Positions 54,358 through 63,943 of a DNA stretch of 64,000 bases are shown piece after piece (position 1 is the stretch's first letter; the number at the start of each line of letters is the position of its first letter). Source of the DNA: Pilimelia columellifera (GTDB lineage Bacteria; Actinomycetota; Actinomycetes; Mycobacteriales; Micromonosporaceae); contig NZ_BAAARY010000002.1 in NCBI RefSeq assembly GCF_039532605.1, positions 62,001 to 126,000 on the forward strand, read 5' to 3'. Position numbers and translations under genes: made by a program. The notes under the pieces were generated by a model, which made no database searches, was not told where the DNA came from, and saw only the letters and a program-made list of their open reading frames with translations.

Positions 54358-55607
54358 TGGAACGGCTGGCCGACCCCGAGATCTCCCGGGCGGTGCTCAT
54401 CGGCGCGGCGCGCTACGACCGGCTCCCGGGCCTACCGGCGGTCGCCGCGAACCTCGACGGCCTGGCCGAGGTGCTACGTGACCCGGCGCTGTGGGGGCTG
54501 CCCGACGACAACTGCCGGCTGCTGCTGGACCCGACCTCGCCCCGGGACGTGGACATCGCGCTGTCGGAGGCGGCCGCGGCGGTGCGCTCGGGCGGGATGC
54601 TGCTGGTCTACTACGCCGGACACGGGCTCATCGACATCGACAGCCGCGACCTGTTCCTGGGCCTGCAGGACACCGTCCCGACCGCGGTCCACGCCACCGC
54701 CGTGCCGTACGACTGGGTCAGCCGCAACGTCCGGCGCAGCGCCGCCGAGCGGCGTCTGGTCATTCTGGACTGCTGCTACGCCGGTCGGGCCGAGATGACC
54801 GGACCACAGTCACGGGCGATCGCCCTGGCCGACAAGGCGCGGATCGACAAGAGCTGCCTGTTGGTGGCCGCCGCGGCCACCGAGACGGCGCGGGCGCCGA
54901 TCGGGGCGCGGTACACCGCGTTCAGCGGCGAGCTGATCGACCTCATGCGGGAGGGCCTGCCGGCCGGGCCGCGGCTGTTGGACGTCAAGACGATCTGGGA
55001 GACGCTACGGGAACGGCTGCACGCCCGGCAGCTGCCACAGCCGGAGGTCCGCGCCCGCAACTCCGGCGACGACATGCCGGTGGTGCGCAACGCCGCCCTG
55101 CACACCCACGACCTCAGCGGCCGGGTGCTCGTCGCCTCGCCGCACGTCACCGGCCCCGACCTCCGGGAGGCGGTCGTGCTCGTCCTGCGGTACCACCCCG
55201 AACGCGGGGCGCTGGGCGTGCGCCTCAACGCCCCGGGCGAGCGCCCGGTCGAAGTCGCCGCGCCACGGTGGGATCATCTGGTCAGCGACCCGGCGGTGGT
55301 GTTCGACGGCGGTCCGGTCGTCTCGGCAGGGTTCATCGCGATCGCGCTGCTGCGCCCCGACGCCGTCGCTCCCACCCGGTTCGTCCGGGTCGCCGGACGC
55401 CTCGGCACCGTGGCGCTCTCGGCCGACACCGCCGAGATGGACAGCGCCCTGGGCGACCTGCGAATCTTCTCCGGATACCTGGGCTGGGGGCCCGGCGAGC
55501 TTGAATCCGACCTGGAACAGGGCTCGCTGCTGTTCGCCGACGACGCCTCCGACGCCCCGTTCTCGCCACGCCCGGGCGAGCTGTGGCACGAGTTCCAGGG
55601 ACCATGA
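54357..55607 (+). CDS. Caspase-like protease fused to a YqgE/AlgH domain
   Basis: A 416-residue protein. Residues 10-245 are a caspase/C14-like domain: RAVLIGAARYDRLPGLPAV, the catalytic His89 in YYAGHG and the catalytic Cys140 in ILDCCYAG. Residues 256-414 match the YqgE/AlgH (DUF179) family with GRVLVASPHV, GALGVRLNAPGE, FDGGPV and FSGYLGWGPGELESDL. The active-site residues look intact, so it should be a functional cysteine protease that cuts after a basic or acidic residue (specificity unknown). The YqgE part may sense or bind a partner. The ATG overlaps the EACC1 stop and the stop overlaps the SIR2 start. I am not aware of this fusion being described. Confidence 0.8.
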   Translation: MERLADPEISRAVLIGAARYDRLPGLPAVAANLDGLAEVLRDPALWGLPDDNCRLLLDPTSPRDVDIALSEAAAAVRSGGMLLVYYAGHGLIDIDSRDLFLGLQDTVPTAVHATAVPYDWVSRNVRRSAAERRLVILDCCYAGRAEMTGPQSRAIALADKARIDKSCLLVAAAATETARAPIGARYTAFSGELIDLMREGLPAGPRLLDVKTIWETLRERLHARQLPQPEVRARNSGDDMPVVRNAALHTHDLSGRVLVASPHVTGPDLREAVVLVLRYHPERGALGVRLNAPGERPVEVAAPRWDHLVSDPAVVFDGGPVVSAGFIAIALLRPDAVAPTRFVRVAGRLGTVALSADTAEMDSALGDLRIFSGYLGWGPGELESDLEQGSLLFADDASDAPFSPRPGELWHEFQGP

Positions 55608-57655
55608 GCGCGCCGGACGGCGCCGCCGCGCTCGTCGAGCACCTCGTCGCCGCCGTCCGGCGCGGCGAGCACCTCACGCTGCTCGTCGGCTCGGGGCTCA
55701 CCGTGCCGGCGGTGCCTGGGGTGGCCCAGATGCTCGCCCTGGCCGACGAGTACGCCGCCGGCCGCGACGACCGGGGCGAACTCGCCCAGGAGCTGGGGCA
55801 CGCCCGGGCCGCCAGCGACGATCCGGCCGCCGTGTACCGGGCGTACCACCGGGCCTTCGCCAGCTGGGTGTCGGGCAACGAGTTCGACGTGGTCGCCCAG
55901 GAGGCGGTGCTCCAGGCGTACCAGCCGGCGGAGCGGGCCCGTTCGCCGCTGGCCACCCACGGTGTCTGGCAGCGGGTCGACACCCGGCTGGGCGAGCGGG
56001 TCGAGGCCGACCAGGAGTCATGGCGGCTCACCGACGGGGTCACGGCGTTGGGCCGGCTGCTGGCGCGGCGACCGGCGCAGTTCGGCAACCGGGTGCTCAC
56101 CACCAATGTAGACCCGCTGGTGGAGGTCGCGATCCGGCGGGCCGGTGGCCGGGCTACCCCGATGACGCTCACCGACGAGGGGGCAGTTCCGTCGCCGGCG
56201 CCGGCGGCCGACGCCGTTCGGGTCTTCCACCTGCACGGATACTGGCGGCCGCTGCGTCCGGCCGACCGGCACGGGCTGCTGCACGACCCGGAACGGCTGC
56301 GCCGGGCCGCCCGGACGCACTCGGCGGCGATCGCCAGGCTGCTGCGCGGGGACACCATCGTCGTCATCGGCTACGGCGGCTGGGACGACGTGTTCCTGCA
56401 CGCGCTCAAGCAGGTCGGGCACCGGGTGACCGTGGTGTGGGCGTTGCACGGCGACGACCCGGACACCGCCGCCGCGCACCAGGAGCGGCTGGCGGTGGAG
56501 CTGGCGGGGCATCGGGCGCCGGTGGTGCTGCCCGGCGTCGACGCCGACGTGGCCATCCCGACGCTCGCCGAACGTCTCGGCATCCCCGGCCAGCCGCGCG
56601 CCCCGCGTACCCGCCGACGCTGGCGGCAGCGGGTCTGGGAACGGGAGCTGCTCACGGAACCGCACAGCGCTCCCCCGCCGACAGTCCCGGAGCTGTTGGA
56701 GCAGCTGGACCGCCGGTTCGGCTGGGAGCTCGCCCCGGCCGGAGATGGCGCGGTCGCGCCGACGACCCTGTTCTGGCCGGTGCGCCTACGCCAGTCCTCG
56801 TCGCTGATCCACGCCGTCCAGGCGCTCGCGGCGGCCGCGCTGGCCGCCCGCGGGGTGGCGGTCACCGTCTGCCTCGACGACTTCAACGTGGCCCGTCGCT
56901 ACCAGGCCGCGGCCCGGTTCACCGCCGACGTACGACGCTGGTTCTCCCTCGTGCCCGGCGCCGCCGAGCCGACCGTGGTGTCGCTACAGGACCAGTTGGA
57001 CGGCCCGATCGATCCGGGCGCGCCGAGGCTGGCGCCCACCCGCCCGTGGCCCGTAGCGCGTCAGGCGTACGGGGACCGCAACCCGTCGCTGTACAGCGTG
57101 CTGGTGGCCACCAAGGTGCTGCCGAACATCCCGGTGGAGCGGCTCGCCGACCAAGGCGCCACCGTCGTCCAGGCGCTGCTCAGCAAGAACGCCAACCGCC
57201 TGCTCACCCCGCTGACGGTGTGGGCGCATCTCAATGAGGTCATCGCCGGCCGACCCCCGGAAACCCTGCTGACCCTCAGCGGGCAGGACGAACGGCCGTT
57301 CTGGCAGCTGTGGCGGGAGATCTTCGACTGCGAACTGAACCACCTGTTCAACCCCCTTGCCGAGAATCTCACCAACGACTCGCTGATGCTGCGCTGGTCA
57401 CAGCCGCGGGAGCTGGCCGACCATCTGGCCCGGGCCCGGCAGCTGCCGGACTGGGACACCCCGCACGGGTACCTGCACTGGCTGACGCAGAACGCGGTGC
57501 TGCTGCCTCGCTACCTCACCGGCGGCCCGACGGTCATGATCGGCGGCCGGACGCTGGACTCGTGGGCGGCGGTGGCGGCCTCGGCGCACGAGGACCCAGC
57601 GCTGCTGTCCATCGTGGCCGACCTGGTGTCCGGCCTCTACCTGCCGCGCGGCTGA
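55604..57655 (+). CDS. SIR2-domain protein with long C-terminal region
   Basis: A 683-residue protein. Residues 20-320 form a SIR2-like domain: LLVGSGLTVP near 27-36 (NAD loop), VLTTNVDPL near 164-172 with Asn168 and Asp170, His211 in VFHLHGYW, and IVVIGYGGWDD near 252-262. Such domains in prokaryotic defence hydrolyse NAD+. Residues 340-683 are not recognised; they contain aromatic segments (RRFGWEL, FWPVRLRQSSS, FNVARRYQAAARF) and alternating helices and strands, and may be the sensor. The ATG overlaps the caspase stop by four bases. The end overlaps the convergent radical SAM gene. NADase activity is inferred from the motifs. Confidence 0.8.
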   Translation: MSAPDGAAALVEHLVAAVRRGEHLTLLVGSGLTVPAVPGVAQMLALADEYAAGRDDRGELAQELGHARAASDDPAAVYRAYHRAFASWVSGNEFDVVAQEAVLQAYQPAERARSPLATHGVWQRVDTRLGERVEADQESWRLTDGVTALGRLLARRPAQFGNRVLTTNVDPLVEVAIRRAGGRATPMTLTDEGAVPSPAPAADAVRVFHLHGYWRPLRPADRHGLLHDPERLRRAARTHSAAIARLLRGDTIVVIGYGGWDDVFLHALKQVGHRVTVVWALHGDDPDTAAAHQERLAVELAGHRAPVVLPGVDADVAIPTLAERLGIPGQPRAPRTRRRWRQRVWERELLTEPHSAPPPTVPELLEQLDRRFGWELAPAGDGAVAPTTLFWPVRLRQSSSLIHAVQALAAAALAARGVAVTVCLDDFNVARRYQAAARFTADVRRWFSLVPGAAEPTVVSLQDQLDGPIDPGAPRLAPTRPWPVARQAYGDRNPSLYSVLVATKVLPNIPVERLADQGATVVQALLSKNANRLLTPLTVWAHLNEVIAGRPPETLLTLSGQDERPFWQLWREIFDCELNHLFNPLAENLTNDSLMLRWSQPRELADHLARARQLPDWDTPHGYLHWLTQNAVLLPRYLTGGPTVMIGGRTLDSWAAVAASAHEDPALLSIVADLVSGLYLPRG

Positions 57656-58905
57656 GTTCCGAGGGGAACCAGCTGTGGATCAGGCTCCAGGGTGCCGTTG
57701 AGGTAGCGGCTGGCGTGGCCGGCCCAGTCGACGTGCCGGTTCAGGCAGGACGACATCTGTTCGGGCCCGCCGTCACGGCCCGCCGGCCAGATGACCTCCT
57801 TGCCCGGTCCGTCTGGGCGTTGCACGCACAGATGGCCACGCGAGTCCACCAACAGCACCGAATTGGGCGCCGACCGGGCGCCGGTCACCCGAATGTCCAG
57901 TGGGGACCCGGCGGCCTCGCTCTCATCGACCAGATCGCGCAGCTGGGCCGCGATGTCCGGGCCCGGCAACAGTCCCGGCCGCCGCTCGGCCTTCCCAGCC
58001 GGAACGGCCATGTGCAGCACCCAGTGGCGCACCCCCAGACCGATGAGGTGGTCACGGAGGCGCCGTAGCATGCCCGCGGCCTCGTTGTGTCCGCCGACGA
58101 CGGTCTGGACGCTGTGCGCCACCCCCGCCTCGGCCAGCCGCAGCAGCGCCGCATGGGCCAGGGCGTGCGAGCTGGCGCCGCGCGGCAACGCCCGTGGACT
58201 GGTCGGCCGGAGCCGGTCGTGGACCGCCGCGTCGGCGCTGTCCACGGAGATCCGGACGTGGGCGCGGTGGCGACGCAGCGCCGGCAGCAACGGCCCCAGG
58301 TCGCCAGCCCCGGAAGTGTCCAGGACCAGGCGCTTTCCTGGCGCCAGCCGGCCCAACAGCCAGGACGCCCGTTCGGGCGCGACGATCGGGTCGCCGCCGG
58401 TGACCACCGCCACCAGCGCCGGGACCTGGTCGGCGGTGCGGAGCACAGCAGCCACATCGGACCAGCGCTCCCCGGCCTTGGCCGGCGCCATGAGATCGTC
58501 GGCGTGGCAGTAGGCGCACCGCAGCGGGCAGTTCGCGGTGCTGAAGCAGTTGACGACCAGCGGTCCACTCAGACGGGGCAGCTCGGTCAGGGCGCCCACC
58601 AGGGAACGGCCCAGATGCGGGCGCTGCGCAGTGGGCGGTTCGGTGCGGAGCATACCGAGCGCGGCGAGCGTCCGGGCCTGGTCGGCGACGGCGCCGGCGA
58701 CCGCCACCGGCCCCCGGGCGAGCACGTCGCCCAGCAGCGCCGCGTGGTCCCGGTCGAGGGCGAAGAAGTCGTCACGCTCACCCACATAGGCCACCGCGCC
58801 GAACGGCTCCACCCGGAAGGCGACGCCCGCGACGGGCCGGGCGTGCACCGGCGGCTGGATGACGCGCCCGGGAGCGCTGTTCTGCGTTGTGCGACGAACG
58901 TCCAC
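57637..58905 (-). CDS. Radical SAM protein with RRE/PqqD-like N-terminal region
   Basis: A 422-residue enzyme. The [4Fe-4S] motif C-x3-C-x2-C is CPLRCAYC at Cys126, 130 and 133, followed by GGDP near 170, TSGAGDLGPLL and other (beta/alpha) barrel features. Residues 28-90 (FRVEPFGAVAYVG, FALDRDHAALL) resemble the PqqD-type peptide-recognition domain seen in peptide maturases. There is no clear SPASM cluster. The GTG at 58905 is chosen because GGAG lies seven bases upstream; ATG at 58977 lacks a ribosome site. Its last 19 bases overlap the end of the SIR2 gene on the other strand. A 216-base gap separates it from the acetyltransferase; no clear precursor peptide is seen there. Confidence 0.8.
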   Translation of the reverse strand: MDVRRTTQNSAPGRVIQPPVHARPVAGVAFRVEPFGAVAYVGERDDFFALDRDHAALLGDVLARGPVAVAGAVADQARTLAALGMLRTEPPTAQRPHLGRSLVGALTELPRLSGPLVVNCFSTANCPLRCAYCHADDLMAPAKAGERWSDVAAVLRTADQVPALVAVVTGGDPIVAPERASWLLGRLAPGKRLVLDTSGAGDLGPLLPALRRHRAHVRISVDSADAAVHDRLRPTSPRALPRGASSHALAHAALLRLAEAGVAHSVQTVVGGHNEAAGMLRRLRDHLIGLGVRHWVLHMAVPAGKAERRPGLLPGPDIAAQLRDLVDESEAAGSPLDIRVTGARSAPNSVLLVDSRGHLCVQRPDGPGKEVIWPAGRDGGPEQMSSCLNRHVDWAGHASRYLNGTLEPDPQLVPLGTQPRGR

Positions 58906-59121
58906 CAGGTGACTCCACAACGTCGGGTCCTCGCGGACCGGTCGGGCGGGCCGACGATGACACGAGGGGCGCTCCATCACCGACGGCGCGCGCCGCTTTT
59001 CGCGCCACGGAGCAGTTTCGCCCCGGGCACCGACGCCCGTCAGCGACGCGCCCGACGCCGCCCCACCGGGCGACACTCCAACAGGTTCCCTCGAAGGTGG
59101 CGCCCCGGACCGGGCGTCGGT

Positions 59122-59958
59122 TCAGAACAGGACGGTGGCGAAGACTCCGGCCGACCGGAAACCGCACCTGGCGTAGGCGCGCCGGGCCGGGAGGTTGTAG
59201 CCATTGACGTACAGGCTCACCGTCGGCGCGACCCGGCGCAGCGCGTCGGCGACCACGGCCGCCATCGCGGGCGCAGCGATGCCCTGCCCCCGCCAGGCCG
59301 GGTCGACCCAGACGCCCTGCACCTGGGCGGTGTGCTGAGTGATCACCGCCAGCTCGGCCTTGAAGATCACCCGACCGTCCTCGATCCGGGCGTAGGCACG
59401 ACGGGCCCGGACGATGTCGGCCAGGCGGGCCCGGTATCCAGCGCCGCCGTCGCCGACCAGCGGCGAGGCGCCGATCTCCTCCTCATACATGGCCACCGCG
59501 GCGGGGAAGATCTGATCGACCTCGTGCCGTTGGACCAGCCGCACGGCCGGGTCGGCCGGGATCGGCGGGGCGGCGTCGGCCACCAGCAGCGGCTGGTCGT
59601 CGCGGATCTCCCGGGCCGGCCCCCAGACCGGCGCCAACCGGTCCCACAGGGCCAGGACGCCCTCGGCCCGCCCCACCACGGACGCGCAGATCCGGGGCTG
59701 GCAGCCGAGCAGCTCGGCGAAGGCGCCCGCGGCGGTCCGGTCAACCAGGACCGGCACCAGGTGGGCGCCGACCCAGCACAGCGACGTCGGCTCGGGGCCG
59801 CCGTAGCCAACGAGCCGGCCCTCCGAACGCCACCAGGACAGCCCACGCCCGGACAGCCGCTCGGTGACCTGCGCCGCGGCCAGAGGGTCGCGGTCGAGCA
59901 GCCGCTGGACGCTGGCGCGGTCGCTGGCGCCCAGGTGTCGTACGGGCGTCGTGAGCAC
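59122..59958 (-). CDS. DUF4081/GNAT acetyltransferase
   Basis: A 278-residue protein with an N-terminal DUF4081 domain (residues 1-130) and a C-terminal GNAT domain (160-278) with the acetyl-CoA loop WRGQGIAAPAM after VQGVWVDPA and the end YNLPARRAYARCGF. The same architecture occurs in Rv2867c beside ispG. Substrate unknown. The GTG at 59958 is the first start of the frame. It is 63 bases downstream of ispG, so the two are probably one transcript in the dxr-rip1-ispG cluster. Confidence 0.9.
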   Translation of the reverse strand: MLTTPVRHLGASDRASVQRLLDRDPLAAAQVTERLSGRGLSWWRSEGRLVGYGGPEPTSLCWVGAHLVPVLVDRTAAGAFAELLGCQPRICASVVGRAEGVLALWDRLAPVWGPAREIRDDQPLLVADAAPPIPADPAVRLVQRHEVDQIFPAAVAMYEEEIGASPLVGDGGAGYRARLADIVRARRAYARIEDGRVIFKAELAVITQHTAQVQGVWVDPAWRGQGIAAPAMAAVVADALRRVAPTVSLYVNGYNLPARRAYARCGFRSAGVFATVLF

Positions 59959-60022
59959 GGCTACAGCCTGCCAGAGGCGCGGGCCGTGCGCACCGCAGAC
60001 GACGTACAGCGTGCGCGGTCGC

Positions 60023-61195
<1,173 letters not shown>

Positions 61196-61274
61196 AGGAA
61201 CCTTGCCTTTCGACGCCCCGGCGCAGCTCGCCGGGTCAACGGGAGACTATCCGGCGCGACGCGCCGGGCGGCGG

Positions 61275-62513
61275 TCAGGGGAAAAGCCTGATCGGGTTGA
61301 CGATGTCCGCGGCTACGGTCAGCAGCGTGAACGCCCCGAAGACCAGGATGACCCCGTACGTCAAGGGCATGAGCTTGAGGTAGTTGACCCGTCCCGGATC
61401 GCGGCGGCCGAACCGGGCCGCCAGCCAGGAGCGGACCCGCTCGTACCAGGAGATCGCGATGTGGCCACCGTCCAGCGGCAACAGCGGGAGCAGGTTGAAG
61501 ACCCCGACGAAGAAGTTGAGGCCGATGAACAGCTGGACGAAGCCCTCCCAGATGCCCTTGTCGACGAACTCGCCGCCCAGGCGGCTGGCGCCGACGACGC
61601 TGATCGGGGTGTCGATGTCACGCTCGGCGCCGGTGAGCGAGGCCCACAACGCCGGGATCTTCTCCGGGAACTTCTTGATCGCCGCGAAGGTGCGCTCACC
61701 GAGCATGACCATGAAGTTGCCGGTGGCGCCGACGGCCTCGACCGGCCCGTGCTGGATCTTCAGCGGCGCCGGGGGGATGAGGCCCACGCCCATGGCCGAC
61801 GTGGTGACCGTGGCGCCGTCCGGGTCGCCCAACGGGGCCCGCTGGACGGCGGCCAGGTCTACCGTGGCCTGCTGGCGCTGACCGTCGCGCTCGTAGACGA
61901 TCGCGGCCGGACCGGGCTTGATGTCGCGGGTCCGCTGGAGCAACTCCTGGAAGGTCGCCACCGTCGCGCCGTTGATGGCCACGATCCTGTCGCCCTCGCG
62001 CAAGCCCGCCGTGGCGGCCGGGCTGGCCGGGTCGCCCGGCTGACACTCACGCAGCTCGGGGGTGGCCACCACACAGTCGGTGACCTTGACCATGGCCGGC
62101 CACTTGGTGACGTCCTGCGGCACCTGCGGGTTCGGCAGACCCCACGGGGTCATCGCCACGATCCAGGTGGCCGCGATCGCGAGCATGAAGTGCACCGCCG
62201 AGCCGGCCGACATGACGACGGTGCGTTTCCACACCGGGAACCGCCACATGGCCCGGCGCTCGTCGCCGGGCTCGACATCGTCGTCCTGCGCGGTCATCCC
62301 GACGATCTTGACGAACCCGCCGAGCGGGATGCCCTTGACGCCGTACTCGGTCTCACCACGGCGGAACGAGAACAGCGTGGGCCCGAATCCGACGAAGAAC
62401 CGCGTCACCTTCATCCCGAACGCCTTGGCCGTGACCATATGACCGGCTTCGTGGAGACTGACCGAGACCAGGATGACCATGGCGAACAGCAACGCGCCCA
62501 GAATTTCCCGCAT
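61275..62513 (-). CDS. rip1: Site-2 protease (Rip1/RseP family)
   Basis: A 412-residue membrane metalloprotease of the M50 family, cutting anti-sigma factors and other membrane proteins within the lipid bilayer. The zinc motif HEAGH lies near residue 22, and the second metal ligand is in NLLPLLPLDGGH near 350. A PDZ domain (residues 120-210) lies between helices, with GLREGDRIVAINGATV. The ATG at 62513 follows GGGGAGAAGA. It is flanked by dxr and ispG, as in mycobacteria. Confidence 0.94.
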   Translation of the reverse strand: MREILGALLFAMVILVSVSLHEAGHMVTAKAFGMKVTRFFVGFGPTLFSFRRGETEYGVKGIPLGGFVKIVGMTAQDDDVEPGDERRAMWRFPVWKRTVVMSAGSAVHFMLAIAATWIVAMTPWGLPNPQVPQDVTKWPAMVKVTDCVVATPELRECQPGDPASPAATAGLREGDRIVAINGATVATFQELLQRTRDIKPGPAAIVYERDGQRQQATVDLAAVQRAPLGDPDGATVTTSAMGVGLIPPAPLKIQHGPVEAVGATGNFMVMLGERTFAAIKKFPEKIPALWASLTGAERDIDTPISVVGASRLGGEFVDKGIWEGFVQLFIGLNFFVGVFNLLPLLPLDGGHIAISWYERVRSWLAARFGRRDPGRVNYLKLMPLTYGVILVFGAFTLLTVAADIVNPIRLFP

Positions 62514-62647
62514 TCTTCTCCCCTAGCCATCAGGCGCCTGTCGCCCCACCATCGACCACTGTCCGCCAATCCTGCGTCGATCGACGGTAGGACAAGCCGA
62601 GGCGCCCGCCGTCAACCTGACCGCCGCATCGCGACCCACCGGGCTGA

Positions 62648-63883
62648 TCAGCCCGTTTGCCCGCCGATCAGCTGGTTGGTCCGCAGGCGCGCCCAGGACT
62701 CCGCGTCGAGCACCTCCTCGACGGTACCCGGTTCGGCGTAGTCCGGCGCCGCCGCGAGCACCCGCTCGACGGTGTCGACGATCCCCAGGAACGGCAGGCG
62801 ACCATCGACGAACGCCGCCACGCACTCCTCGTTGGCCGCGTTGTAGATCGCCGGCCGGCACCGACCGGCCTCGCCGGCCGCCTTCGCCAGCGCGACGGCC
62901 GGAAACGCAGCGTCGTCCAGCGGCGCCAGCTCCCAGGTGTGCGCGGCGGACCAGTCCAGCGCCGGGGCGGCGTCGGCGGTACGCTCCGGCCAACCCAGAC
63001 CCAGGGCAATCGGAATGAGCATGCTCGGCGGGCTGGCCTGGGCGAGCGTCGAGCCATCGACGAACTCAACCATCGAGTGGAGCACCGACTGGGGGTGGAC
63101 CATGACGGTGATCCGATCGTATGGGACATCGAACAGCTCATGCGCCTCGATCACCTCGAGCGCCTTGTTCACCATCGTGGCCGAGTTGATCGTCACCACC
63201 GGGCCCATGTCCCAGGTCGGGTGGGCGAGCGCCTGCCGCGGAGTCACCGCGGTGAGCTGCTCGCGTTGACTTCCCCGGAACGGCCCGCCGCTGGCGGTGA
63301 GCACCAGCCGCCGGACCTCGGCCCGACGCCCCGACCGCAGACACTGGGCGAGGGCGCTGTGCTCAGAGTCGACCGGAACGATCTGGTCGGGGCGGGTCAG
63401 CGCCGCGCGCACCAGCGGGCCGCCGGCCACCAGGGACTCCTTGTTCGCCAGGGCCAGGGTGCGTCCGGCGCGCAGGGCGGCCAGCGTCGGCGCGAGGCCG
63501 AGGGAGCCCACGACGGCGTTGAGCACCACGTCGCAGGGCCACTGGGCCAGCTCGGTCATCGCCTGCGGGCCAGCCACGATCTTCGGCAGGCGGAACCCCC
63601 CGGTGGCGTAGCCGCGCCGGGACGCCTCGGTGTAGAAAGCGAGCTGGAGGTCCTGGACCGCCGACGCCCTGGCGACGCCGACGACCTCGACGCCGAGCTC
63701 AAGGGCCTGCGCGGCGAGCCGCGCGACGTTCCCCCCGCCTGCCCCGAGGCCCACGACGCGGTAGCGGTCCGGGTTGCGACGAACGATGTCGAGGGCCTGG
63801 CCGCCGACCGAACCGGTGGCGCCGAGCACCACGATGTCGCGTCGTGCCGGCGTCAAGGCGCCCGGCTCAAGGGACTGAGTCAC
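62648..63883 (-). CDS. dxr: 1-deoxy-D-xylulose 5-phosphate reductoisomerase
   Basis: A 411-residue NADPH-dependent enzyme making MEP from DXP. The nucleotide-binding loop GATGSVGGQALDIV is at the start, with ALANKESLVAGG near 125, the metal and substrate motif VPVDSEHSALAQCL near 150 and LTASGGPFRG. The GTG at 63883 begins the family. The start region has no clear ribosome site. It is the first gene of the dxr-rip1-ispG cluster. Confidence 0.95.
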   Translation of the reverse strand: MTQSLEPGALTPARRDIVVLGATGSVGGQALDIVRRNPDRYRVVGLGAGGGNVARLAAQALELGVEVVGVARASAVQDLQLAFYTEASRRGYATGGFRLPKIVAGPQAMTELAQWPCDVVLNAVVGSLGLAPTLAALRAGRTLALANKESLVAGGPLVRAALTRPDQIVPVDSEHSALAQCLRSGRRAEVRRLVLTASGGPFRGSQREQLTAVTPRQALAHPTWDMGPVVTINSATMVNKALEVIEAHELFDVPYDRITVMVHPQSVLHSMVEFVDGSTLAQASPPSMLIPIALGLGWPERTADAAPALDWSAAHTWELAPLDDAAFPAVALAKAAGEAGRCRPAIYNAANEECVAAFVDGRLPFLGIVDTVERVLAAAPDYAEPGTVEEVLDAESWARLRTNQLIGGQTG

Positions 63884-63943
63884 CCGAGCATTCTCGCCGA
63901 ACGACGGGCGCCTGGCCGTCAGCGGGTCCGGACGGGTCTGTCG

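Noticed and set aside
58906..59121. RiPP precursor peptide upstream of the radical SAM gene
   Set aside because: Short open frames in this gap lack a ribosome site with a leader/core pattern, and are rich in Arg and Pro from GC bias.
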